10,719 bases of DNA from an uncultured Clostridium sp. (GCA_934746785.1 CAKVFO010000114.1:1-10719); one strand, 5' to 3'; counted from the first letter of the stretch, positions 1-7,398 are shown. The notes: a model not told the origin generated them from the sequence alone. Made by a program: numbers and translations.

Positions 1-1821
1 TACAAAACATACTTCTGCATCCATTGGAGCTGTTACTATACCATCATTTGGCATTATCATTACTCCATCACCCATCATTTTTTGTGCAAATGCATCATCT
101 GGAATTTCTGTTATACTTTTAACTTCTCCTGATAATGGACTTCCTAACACTATAGTTTTCTTTACCTTTTCATTTTTAGATTCAGTTTTTTCTACCTTAT
201 CTTCTTTAACATCTTCTACTTCTGCTTTTACTTCTTCATCTGGAGCTGTTACTAAATAATCTTCAAGATTAGATTTAATAACTGTAACTTTTGGTCCATA
301 AATTATTTGAACACCTTGCCCTTTATGAACAACTCCTGAAGCACCTGTTTGCTTTAAAATAGAATCATTAACTAATTCTGATTTATATACTGTACATCTA
401 AGTCTTGTTGCACAACAGTCAACATCTGATATGTTTTTCTTTCCACCAAGACCTCTAGTAATCATTTCAGATAATTCATCATTATTATTTGAAGCATTTT
501 TCTTAGCTTCTACATCACTTCTCTTATAAAGCTTAACTTCTTCTGAATCATCACGACCAGGAGTTTTTAAGTCTAGCTTCTTAATTAATAGACTGAATAA
601 TAAATAGTATACTATAAAATATGCTATACCAACAACTATAATCCAAATCCAGCTAGTTTTTGCATTTCCTTGTAGTATACCAAATAAGAATAAATCAATA
701 AATCCACCTGAGAAAGTCATACCTACACCAACATTAAATATGTGCATTAACATATATGCTAAACCTGCAAATACACAGTGAATTCCATATAATACTGGTG
801 CTACGAATAAGAAAGTAAATTCAATTGGTTCTGTAATACCTGTTATCATTGAAGTTAAAGCTGCTGATAATAAAAGTCCACCAACTACTTTTCTCTTTTC
901 TGGCTTAGCACATCTATACATTGCAAGAGCTGCTCCAGGAAGACCAAATATCATTAATGGGAATTTACCTGACATAAATCTTGTAGCCGAAACACTAAAA
1001 TGCTCAATACCTGGTGTAGCAAGTTCTGCAAAGAATATATTTTGTGCACCTTCAATTAATTGTCCTCCAACTACTGCTGTACCACCAACTGCTGTTTGCC
1101 AGAATGGTAAATAGAATACATGGTGAAGACCAAATGGAATTAATAAACGTTCCATAAATCCATAAACCCAAGTTCCTGCATATCCTGAACTTAATACTAT
1201 ATCTCCAACTTTATATATACCTGACTGTACTATAGGCCAAACATAGAACATTGCTATACCAACTATTAAGTAAACAACTGCACTTATAATTGGAACAAAT
1301 CTTGTTCCTCCAAAGAATCCTAAAACTGCAGGAAGTTCTATCTTATAGAATCTGTTATGAAGAGCTGCAACTCCAAGACCAACAATAATACCACCAAAAA
1401 CACCCATTTGTAATGAAGTAATACCTAAAACTTGAGTTGAAGCACCTTCAAGTAAAGCTTCAACACCACCATTAATATTAATCATAGCTCCTATTGAAGC
1501 ATGCATAATAAAGAAAGCTATTACTGCTGATAATGCCGCAACATCCTTTTCCTTCTTCGCCATACCAATTGCAACCCCCATTGCAAATAGTACTGGAAGG
1601 TTAGCGAATACTATGTTTCCTGCTTCACTTAATACTGTAAGTATTGCATATAATACAGTTCCAGGACCCATAATTCCTGTTAAACCATAAGCTTCTAAAG
1701 TTGTTAAATTTGTAAATGAACTTCCTATCCCAAGGAAAAGTCCAGCTACTGGTAAAATAGCTATTGGAAGCATGAATGATCTTCCTACACGCTGTAAAAT
1801 TCCAAAAATCTTATCTTTCAT
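1..1821 (-). CDS. ptsG: PTS glucose-type transporter, EIICBA fusion (3' end cut by window edge)
   Basis: This is a phosphotransferase-system permease that imports and phosphorylates a hexose, most likely glucose, at the membrane. The frame is open for 607 codons and runs off the window. EIIC covers about residues 1-405: it starts MKDKIFGILQRVGRSFMLP and contains the LIPFGLHHVFYLPFW and GITEPIEFTFLF motifs of the Glc/GlcNAc/maltose family. EIIB covers about 440-520. Its phospho-acceptor should be Cys470 in DVDCCATRLR, because the family motif is C-[IA]-TRLR. A charged, Glu/Lys-rich linker follows. EIIA starts near 556 (TIVLGSPLSGEV), and its active histidine lies beyond position 1. The ATG is preceded by GAGGAG with an 8-base gap. 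A promoter, RAT-like hairpin and cre-like dyad lie upstream, which fits glucose-dependent control by a GlcT-type protein. Glucose rather than maltose or GlcNAc is inferred from overall resemblance, not proven. Confidence 0.93.
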   Translation of the reverse strand, partial: MKDKIFGILQRVGRSFMLPIAILPVAGLFLGIGSSFTNLTTLEAYGLTGIMGPGTVLYAILTVLSEAGNIVFANLPVLFAMGVAIGMAKKEKDVAALSAVIAFFIMHASIGAMININGGVEALLEGASTQVLGITSLQMGVFGGIIVGLGVAALHNRFYKIELPAVLGFFGGTRFVPIISAVVYLIVGIAMFYVWPIVQSGIYKVGDIVLSSGYAGTWVYGFMERLLIPFGLHHVFYLPFWQTAVGGTAVVGGQLIEGAQNIFFAELATPGIEHFSVSATRFMSGKFPLMIFGLPGAALAMYRCAKPEKRKVVGGLLLSAALTSMITGITEPIEFTFLFVAPVLYGIHCVFAGLAYMLMHIFNVGVGMTFSGGFIDLFLFGILQGNAKTSWIWIIVVGIAYFIVYYLLFSLLIKKLDLKTPGRDDSEEVKLYKRSDVEAKKNASNNNDELSEMITRGLGGKKNISDVDCCATRLRCTVYKSELVNDSILKQTGASGVVHKGQGVQIIYGPKVTVIKSNLEDYLVTAPDEEVKAEVEDVKEDKVEKTESKNEKVKKTIVLGSPLSGEVKSITEIPDDAFAQKMMGDGVMIMPNDGIVTAPMDAEVCFV

Positions 1822-1842
1822 TTTACTATCTCCTCTTCTTTT

Positions 1843-1933
1843 ACTATACTTTTTTGGGAATAAGGTGTTGATTTCTTTTTGCGCGCTAAAAAGACATCAA
1901 CTAACACAAATATCCCACATACTTATGTATAGT
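1843..1933 (-). promoter_or_regulatory. Long leader hairpin upstream of the PTS gene, competing with the RAT hairpin
   Basis: In the minus-strand RNA, GUUGAU-GU-CUUUUU pairs with AAAAAG-AA-AUCAAC around a GCGCGC-containing loop (1867-1901). The stem extends outward through UGGGA/UCCCA (1855-1859 with 1913-1917). It is closed by ACUAUAC (1927-1933) with GUAUAGU (1843-1849). The 1928-1933 arm is also the 3' arm of the RAT-like hairpin, so the two structures exclude each other. The position is that of the terminator in GlcT/LicT systems, but no U-tract follows: after GUAUAGU come AAAAGAAG and then the ribosome binding site. It may therefore act on translation or RNA stability rather than as a classical terminator. 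Pairings are read directly; function is inferred. Confidence 0.5.
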
Positions 1934-1962
1934 TAATGCCTGCTTACCAGTTACATACTATA
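1928..1962 (-). promoter_or_regulatory. RAT-like ribonucleic antiterminator (GlcT/LicT-family target)
   Basis: The minus-strand RNA reads UAUAGU-AUG-UAA-CUG-GUAAG-CAG-G-CAU-UA-ACUAUA. Outer arms UAUAGU/ACUAUA, middle AUG/CAU and top CUG/CAG are separated by asymmetric internal loops. This is the layout of RAT elements bound by BglG/SacY/LicT/GlcT antiterminators, and the core ACUGnnnnnCAGGCA matches the conserved RAT core (GUUACUG...CAGGCA). It starts a few bases after the predicted transcription start and lies about 105 bases before the PTS start codon. No antiterminator gene is in the window; GlcT-type control is inferred from the core sequence and the gene it precedes. Confidence 0.7.
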
Positions 1963-1973
1963 TCACTGAATTT

Positions 1974-2002
1974 AATATATCATATTTCAACCAAATAGTC
2001 AA
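1974..2002 (-). promoter_or_regulatory. Sigma-A-type promoter of the PTS gene
   Basis: On the minus strand a -35 box TTGACT (1997-2002) and a -10 box TATATT (1974-1979) are separated by exactly 17 bases. The expected start point is near 1967, just before the RAT-like hairpin, which puts that hairpin at the very 5' end of the transcript as in known antiterminator-controlled PTS genes. Confidence 0.75.
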
Positions 2003-2011
2003 ACGTTTTCA
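1998..2011 (-). promoter_or_regulatory. cre-like dyad overlapping the -35 box
   Basis: On the minus strand the sequence is TGAAAACGTTTGAC. The left half matches the CcpA cre consensus (TGWAANCG) fully. The right half has the central CGTTT, but the terminal CA is replaced by AC. It overlaps the -35 hexamer of the PTS promoter, where binding by CcpA would block polymerase. The match is partial, so this is a candidate only. Confidence 0.35.
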
Positions 2012-2078
2012 GCATTTTATTATTTATAATTTATTTATTTCACTTAATATCAACATAATTAACCATTAGTTAGAAACT

Positions 2079-3812
2079 TTATTTTCCTACCTTTACAAGA
2101 TATTGATAAGTTGCAAACTCAGTAGTTCTATCTTGACCTGAAATTTCATTTAATTTCTTAACAAATTCCTCATCTCCATTAGAGTATACATAATTACTAC
2201 CAATACTCATGTTCATGTAGCCTGATTCCTCGAAAAGTTTTATAATTTCATCTCTAGTAAAGAACCTTAAATGTGTTCTATCTAGAATTCCTGCATCTTC
2301 ATAAGTCCATTTGCCTGATAATAAACCTTTTATTACTGAATGATGCATAACATTATGTATGCTAGCTAATATATATCCTTCATCTTTAAGATATTTCTTT
2401 AAATTTTTTACCGCTTTATTTGGATTAATTAGATGTTCTAAAACATCCGCAAGAATAATATAATCAAAAGACTTTTCTTCATAATCTAAATTTTCCTTTT
2501 CAATATCCTGAGCTTGTACATTTGCAAAATTCTTAGCTACAGCTGCAGAATTTTCATCAAACTCTATACCATAAAGTTCTGCATTAGGATAGAAATTTTT
2601 TATTTCTAACAATGTGGCACCACATGCACATCCTATTTCTAAGACCTTTATATGATCATTAAAATTTTTATCAAACATATTTATTATATCATATCTTATA
2701 TTGCATGAATAATGAGTATCAAATCCCCATTTATCTATAAACTTCTGCCTATTTATACCAAAAACCTTTCTAAACTTATTAGGTTCTGATCCGAATGATA
2801 CACTGCCAAAATGATGAATATAACTATCTTTACATAGTTTAATTTCATATCCTGCTTCTATAATTCTAAAACTTAAATCATCATCTTCAAAATTTCCTGG
2901 AGTAAATCTTTCATCTAACAATCCAATCTTATCTAAAACTTCTCTCTTTACAAAGAAAGCAAATCCTATAATTTTAATTCTTTTACTTTCTCTTGTAAAA
3001 TCAGGGATATTATTTTCTAAAGCAAAATTCATATATCCATCAAAACTATCAAAAGATTTTGTAATTTGTTGATAGTAAGATACATTATTAGAAACAGGAC
3101 CTGCTGCTCCTACCTTTTTATCTGAATATAATCCCATTCTTAAGTTAAAAATAGAATTAGGCATAATAACAGTATCATTGTTTAATAACAATATATCATT
3201 ATCCTTTTCTGCGATTTTAATTCCTTGATTGCATCCAGCTGGAAATCCTTTATTCTCATCATTTAATATACTCTTTATATCCTTTTGTTCTCTAAGCCAT
3301 TCTCTAGTTCCATCAGTTGAATTATTATCTACTACTATTATTTCATAGTTTTTACCTCTATTATATTTTCTTATGCTTTCTATACATATCTTTGTATATT
3401 CTAACTTATTATAAGTTAATAATATAATTGAATATGATTTTACAGAAATTAAATTTGATTTTTCTAATCTTTCTAAATTTTCTTGAATAACCTTAATATC
3501 TTCCTCATTATTTTCATTGTATAATGCATTTTCATAACATAAATAGGCTCTATCGTAACTTCCACAACCTTCATATATATTTCCCATAAGACAGTATAAA
3601 TTACCATTAAATATATTAAATTTTAATCCACTTTTTATACTTTCTAACGCTTTAATATAATTACCTTTTAATATATAAATAATTGCTTCTATACCAGCTA
3701 TTTCATCATTATCTCCATAAATTTTCTTATATTGATCTATTCTTTTTTCTGCTATTTCATACTCTTTATTAAAAACAAGCATCTCTATATCATTTTTTAA
3801 TGTACAATCCAC
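2079..3812 (-). CDS. TPR / GT2 glycosyltransferase / SAM methyltransferase fusion protein
   Basis: A three-part cytoplasmic enzyme that should transfer a sugar from a nucleotide-sugar and methylate a product. Numbered from the GTG start (577 residues): about 39-104 are helical TPR-like repeats (GNYIKALESIKSGL, SYDRAYLCYENAL). About 127-370 is a GT-A glycosyltransferase family 2 domain with YSIILLTYN, the DNNSTDGT strand, the NNDT (DxD-like) motif at 211-214, EDDDL at 309-313 and HHFGSVSF. About 385-577 is a class I methyltransferase with VLEIGCACG at 390-398, the ribose-binding acidic GIEFD, ADVLEHL and RTHLRFFT. A longer reading from ATG at 3828-3830 exists, but GAGGGGGAG (3818-3826) sits 5 bases before the GTG at 3810-3812, and nothing like a binding site precedes the ATG. 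Similar fusions occur in clostridial surface or flagellin glycosylation loci; no such neighbours are seen here, so the acceptor is unknown. Confidence 0.9.
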   Translation of the reverse strand: MDCTLKNDIEMLVFNKEYEIAEKRIDQYKKIYGDNDEIAGIEAIIYILKGNYIKALESIKSGLKFNIFNGNLYCLMGNIYEGCGSYDRAYLCYENALYNENNEEDIKVIQENLERLEKSNLISVKSYSIILLTYNKLEYTKICIESIRKYNRGKNYEIIVVDNNSTDGTREWLREQKDIKSILNDENKGFPAGCNQGIKIAEKDNDILLLNNDTVIMPNSIFNLRMGLYSDKKVGAAGPVSNNVSYYQQITKSFDSFDGYMNFALENNIPDFTRESKRIKIIGFAFFVKREVLDKIGLLDERFTPGNFEDDDLSFRIIEAGYEIKLCKDSYIHHFGSVSFGSEPNKFRKVFGINRQKFIDKWGFDTHYSCNIRYDIINMFDKNFNDHIKVLEIGCACGATLLEIKNFYPNAELYGIEFDENSAAVAKNFANVQAQDIEKENLDYEEKSFDYIILADVLEHLINPNKAVKNLKKYLKDEGYILASIHNVMHHSVIKGLLSGKWTYEDAGILDRTHLRFFTRDEIIKLFEESGYMNMSIGSNYVYSNGDEEFVKKLNEISGQDRTTEFATYQYLVKVGK

Positions 3813-3839
3813 AACCGCTCCCCCTCTCATTTAATGTTA

Positions 3840-3868
3840 ATTTTAGCATTTTTTTCTTTATTGTACAA
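3840..3868 (-). promoter_or_regulatory. Promoter of the glycosyltransferase-methyltransferase gene
   Basis: On the minus strand a -35 box TTGTAC (3863-3868) and a -10 box TAAAAT (3840-3845) are 17 bases apart. Transcription should start near 3833, leaving about 20 bases before the GTG start at 3812 but only about 3 before the ATG at 3830. This supports the GTG start. No clear terminator hairpin follows the gene between 2078 and the PTS promoter. Confidence 0.5.
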
Positions 3869-3930
3869 TACATTTCTTTTTAATTCGAAGCAATAACTAA
3901 GAAAATCTATATCTTTGACTTTAATTTTCT

Positions 3931-4175
3931 TTTCGCTTCTTTTGCAGCCTACATTTAAAAATATCTGTTAGTACAGCTTTTTTGTGGCGTCATAAAATAC
4001 TTGATGCCATAATAGAAAATTCTAAAGCCCTTTTCATAGCCATATAGCTATTGGAAAACCGTACTCAAATGACCTTATAAGAAGTGTTTTAAAAACTATT
4101 ACCCCTGGAAGTACATTGATAACAGATAGATTGTTTAATTTATTACTTAATTTAAGAATACAGCCATCTTTCTAG
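3931..4175 (+). pseudogene. Remnant of an IS1595/ISXO2-type transposase gene
   Basis: No full-length reading frame survives in this 350-base gap, but two protein-like fragments do, both on the plus strand. The first, frame starting at 3964, reads SVSTAFLWRHKILDAI. This matches the helix-turn-helix signature (S..TAF.WRHKIL) found before the catalytic domain of IS1595-family transposases. It ends in a stop at 4048-4050. The second, in another frame from about 4053 to the TAG at 4173-4175, reads GKPYSNDLIRSVLKTITPGS followed by TLITDRLFNLL. This resembles the family's second catalytic region (PGST.ITD...Y). The fragments are only about 35 codons apart, against roughly 90-100 in an intact enzyme as I recall the family, so there is an internal deletion plus a frameshift. 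I see no obvious terminal inverted repeats. The family call rests on motif memory, not a search. Confidence 0.55.
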
Positions 4176-4186
4176 ATATCACAATA

Positions 4187-5590
4187 TTATTTTGTTCTAA
4201 ATACTTGAGTTTCTTCTTTTAATCCAGTAGTAACCTCTAATAGATTAATTGCTGTTTTTTCAACCTCTTTTGTACTATCACTTATATCTGAAATAGATGT
4301 TAAAACTTCTTCAGAAGATAAAACTATTTCATCAGCTATACTTGATAATCTTTTAACTTTACTTTGAATAACATCCTTTTCCTTATTAACTTCTGTTGAT
4401 GATGAACTTAAATTTCCTATTTTTACTGTTACATCAGCAATTACATCAATTATTTCATTAAATGCATTTAAAGATTGATTTATTATCACCATAGAATCAT
4501 TTAACCTATCATTTACCTTTTCACTATCTTTAGCAATTTCTCCTGCACCGTTAGATACATGATCAATTAATTCAGTTATATTATTAGCAGCTTCTATTGC
4601 TGCATTTAATGCTAAGAGATTAGTCTGCTCAGCTATATCATTAATAAAGTTAGTTATACCACTTATTTCACCTACAGTTTTGTTTAAAGTTGATATTTTA
4701 TTTGTAAATGACTTAATTAACACATCTACCTGCTTAAATGATGAAGATAATTCATCCATTTTTTCACTACTATTATTAGCTTTAGTAGTAATAATAGTTG
4801 CATTACTATCTAAGAAACTTACATTCTCAACAAATCTTTGAATACTATCTGAAAATAGTGCCAATATATCATTGACATCTTTTAAGTTTTTAGCTTGTTC
4901 CTCAACACTATTAGTTATATTCTCAATAGAATCATGTGAATTTCCAACTGCATTTGATAATTCAACTGATACTGTACTTAAAACTTCTGCCCTATTATCT
5001 ACATCTGAACTTCTATTTTTTATCCCCTTAATTATATTCTCTATATTTCCTAGTGTAGTATTAATAGATGACTTCATTTCATCAAACTCTGTATCACCTT
5101 CACATAATAATTCCACATCTAAATTTCCTTCTGAAACTTGTTTTAATGTATCATTTATTTCCTTCATTTCTTTTGTAAATCTTTTGATGATTACTATGGA
5201 TATCAAAGTAAATATTATAATACTTGATATTACAAATATAATATACATAATCTTAGCTTTATTACTCTTAGAAATAGCTTCACCTATATCTTCAGCAGCC
5301 CAATAATTTAAATATTCTATTAATGAAGTAGAATTACTTACTAGTACTTCCTCATTTTTATTTAGCAAATCCATGGCTTCTTCAGTTACAGTTTCCCCTT
5401 TTTCATATTTAGTTATCATATCCATAATCAAACTGTAATAAGAATTAAAATATAATTTTTCATTTAAAATACTCTCCTAATTTATTGTTTTTTATTCTTT
5501 TCCGTATTTTTCTTAGATAGCTTTAATTATTTCAGAATTTTTTAGTTTAGTAATAGTCTGATTTAGTCTAACAGGTATATTAAGTCGAAT
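4187..5590 (-). pseudogene. Decayed methyl-accepting chemotaxis receptor, missing its signalling tip
   Basis: The longest open stretch is 4187-5431 (414 codons from a TTG). It has a helical ligand-domain end (1-58), one membrane segment (about 61-83), a HAMP domain (84-136) and a long coiled-coil signalling domain ending naturally at FRTK. The core INDIAEQTNLLALNAAIEAA runs straight into NNITELIDHV at residues 282/283 (between 4586 and 4585). The expected tip, about 27 residues with the AGE..RGF turn and the VVA.EIRKLAE helix that contacts CheA/CheW, is absent without a frameshift. Upstream, the same frame stays protein-like back to about 5590 (RLNQTITKLKNSEIIKAI, EKYGKE, ESILNEKLYFNSYYSL) but is cut by TAA 5513-5515, TAA 5492-5494 and TAG 5477-5479. 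A first transmembrane segment is not found. An AGGAG and an ATG at 5461-5463 lead only to an 11-codon out-of-frame peptide. Non-function as a receptor is inferred. Confidence 0.8.
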
Positions 5591-5678
5591 TCAGCAAAAT
5601 ATTGTTTGAATCAAAAATAAATTTAACAAAACTAAACAGTGTTCCCTTTCAAAAGAAGTTTTAAATTTCCTATACGCC

Positions 5679-5711
5679 AAAAAAGGTATCTAGTTCTAAA
5701 AACTAGATACC
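5679..5711 (-). terminator. Intrinsic terminator after the acyltransferase remnant
   Basis: On the minus strand GGTATCTAGTT pairs perfectly with AACTAGATACC (11 base pairs, 5-base loop) and is followed directly by six T residues. It lies 36 bases beyond the last stop of the acyltransferase pseudogene (5748) and upstream of the decayed receptor gene, so it separates the two units. Confidence 0.88.
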
Positions 5712-5747
5712 TATCTAATTAAAATTTACTAAAAAGCAGTATATTCT

Positions 5748-6659
5748 TATACTCTAATTCCTTTTTTATCTAATAAACTTGATGATATATCACTTAATAT
5801 ATATATATAATAACTGCTAGAATACATAGCATTGATACGCTATAAGCATCTTCTAAAAATATAATTAAAACCCCAAAAATAATACAATGTGAACAGTAAA
5901 TACCATTACAGTTTTTACTCCACCTTGCAAAATATTTATATACCTTGTCTGGCAATAACTTCGAAACGAAGTTTGATATAAGTCAAATGTCCCAAAATCT
6001 ATCTTATTTACATAAGTAGAAATCCATAATGCTATTGATAATCCCAAAGTCACTATAAATATTTCTTTGTATAACTTATCTTTATTATTACACCTTTGTA
6101 AAGCTTGAGCAAATATATATCCAAGTATAGGATAAAAAATCCAGCTTAGAAATGAAAACCAAGAATTTTCATACGTTCCCCAAATAACTCCAAAGACAGG
6201 CATCAATATTTCGCTTTCTAAGGATACATTCTTTAATAATAGTCCTACAGATGATAATACACACCACATAACTATTAAATGTTTATTTTTTATCTTATAT
6301 TTCTTAACTATAGCAAAAAACATTAATGCTAATCCTGCAAAAGCTAAAATATCAATTCCAAATAAATAATCCCAGGCTTGTGTTACATAATTTTGATTAT
6401 CTTCCATCCTTGCCAAAATCATATAAGGTATAAAATCTCTTATAAAATTTAATACATAGCCTAAAATAAATATTTTAATTCCTCTTAAGAATAACATTTC
6501 AGGTGTATTTTTTCTTGAGTTCCTTCAACACCTTCCCCAAATTCTTCACAAACATGAACTAAGACCATAAATATTACAGCTAACCCCTTAGCTATATCTA
6601 GTTCTCTTTGTCTGCCACAATTAATCTTTTCTTTTGTAAAAATCCCTCTTGCCTACCAC
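5748..6659 (-). pseudogene. Broken membrane acyltransferase gene (HGSNAT/DUF1624-like)
   Basis: Pieces of one multi-membrane protein lie in order in different frames. GTG at 6657-6659, with AGGAG four bases before it, gives VVGKRDFYKRKD then a stop. Another frame at about 6520-6625 gives CGRQRELDIAKGLAVIFMVL followed by VHVCEEFG, the N-terminal signature of heparan-alpha-glucosaminide acetyltransferase-like/DUF1624 proteins (E.D..KG..V..M...H). A third frame (5865-6497, 210 codons from its first ATG, open further back) gives KNTPEMLFLRGIKIFILGY and several membrane helices. The segment normally between these, with the first helix turn and a second membrane span, is missing. After the stop at 5865, a shift at the GGGG/TTTT run (5867-5879) opens IIFLEDAYSVSMLCILAVII. 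A further shift within the TA repeat gives SDISSSLLDKKGIRV and a stop at 5748. At least three frame changes and a deletion make a functional product unlikely. Such proteins acylate sugars at the membrane; the original substrate is unknown. Confidence 0.75.
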
Positions 6660-6708
6660 TTTTCTCCTATTTTCGCATTTATTTTATGGCTTTTTAGTAA
6701 ATTTTTTA

Positions 6709-6738
6709 TAAAAAGAAGATTATCACCTTATTTCTTCT
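6709..6738 (-). terminator. Weak candidate terminator after the DJ-1-family gene
   Basis: On the minus strand AGAAGA (6733-6738) can pair with TCTTCT (6714-6719) around a 13-base loop, followed by TTTTAT. The stem is only six A/T-rich pairs, so termination here would be inefficient. It lies 10 bases after the stop of the gene at 6748. Confidence 0.3.
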
Positions 6739-6747
6739 ATGTAAATA

Positions 6748-7323
6748 TTATATTTTAATTTTTAAACCAAGAACTCTTAAAAATTCCTTCATTATCGAAA
6801 TATGTGCAGCCCAAGATTGTGATGTAACTAAATTTTTATCTACAATTGCTTTATCTCCTTCTACATCTACAAACTCTCCTCCTGCCGCAATAATTTCTGG
6901 CTTAACAGTTGGATATGCTGTTAATTTTCTTCCTTTAAGCATTCCTGTAGCTACTAAAATTTGTGGTCCATGGCATACAGCTCCTAAAGGTTTATTTTCT
7001 TTTAGAAAGTATTTAACTATTTCAATAACTTTATCATTAAGTCTCAAATATTCTGGAGATCTTCCTCCTGAAATATATAATCCATCATATTCCTCTATAT
7101 TTACTTCATCAAAAGTTTTATTGATTATAAAGTTATGTCCCTGTTTCTCACAATATGTTTGATCCCCTAAAAAATCATGTATAGCAGTCTTCACTACATC
7201 TCCTTCTTTTTTCCCTGGGCATACAGCATCTACTTCATATCCTACAGTCTGTAATAACTGAAATGGAACTATTGCTTCATAGTCCTCTGTAAAATCTCCA
7301 ACTAATAAAAGTATCTTTTTCAT
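6748..7323 (-). CDS. DJ-1/PfpI family protein
   Basis: A 191-residue single-domain protein of the class I glutamine amidotransferase-like fold. The nucleophile elbow is AVCHGPQ, with Cys117 followed by His118 as in PfpI-type members, and the early acidic partner is in GDFTEDYE (probably Glu13). The GGRSPEYLR loop and the SQSWAAH segment fit the family, and the length is typical. Members have been described as glyoxalases, deglycases, chaperones or intracellular peptidases; which applies here cannot be read from the sequence. The protein lacks a signal peptide, so it is cytoplasmic. The ATG is preceded by AAGGGAG with a long 11-base gap. A good promoter sits in the 121-base gap upstream, so this gene can be expressed apart from the hydrolase gene before it. 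Stress regulation is common in the family but no operator is visible. Confidence 0.92.
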   Translation of the reverse strand: MKKILLLVGDFTEDYEAIVPFQLLQTVGYEVDAVCPGKKEGDVVKTAIHDFLGDQTYCEKQGHNFIINKTFDEVNIEEYDGLYISGGRSPEYLRLNDKVIEIVKYFLKENKPLGAVCHGPQILVATGMLKGRKLTAYPTVKPEIIAAGGEFVDVEGDKAIVDKNLVTSQSWAAHISIMKEFLRVLGLKIKI

Positions 7324-7398
7324 ATTTAATTCATCTCCCTTAATATACTTTTATCTTAATTATACATTTCTCTCGTAGTTTCCTCCAGTTATTTCCTG

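Noticed and set aside
1867..1901. Calling the strong PTS leader hairpin an intrinsic terminator
   Set aside because: The downstream RNA is ACCUUAUUCCC and then A-rich, with no U-tract. On the plus strand the T-run is also on the wrong side. I list it as a regulatory structure only.
2012..2078. Terminator for the glycosyltransferase fusion
   Set aside because: I searched the gap after its stop and found only weak, short A/T pairings without a stem and U-run.
4872..5306. A 144-codon plus-strand open frame
   Set aside because: It lies wholly antisense to the chemotaxis receptor, whose minus-strand translation has recognisable family motifs. The plus-strand product resembles nothing I know.
5461..5479. 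AGGAG plus ATG as a real start of the chemotaxis receptor
   Set aside because: That ATG (5461-5463) opens an 11-codon frame ending in TGA and is out of frame with the receptor. The receptor frame itself continues upstream through nonsense codons.
5797..5810. Short TA repeat as a functional element
   Set aside because: It falls inside the acyltransferase remnant, is short, and is expected in A/T-rich DNA. At most it helped slippage.
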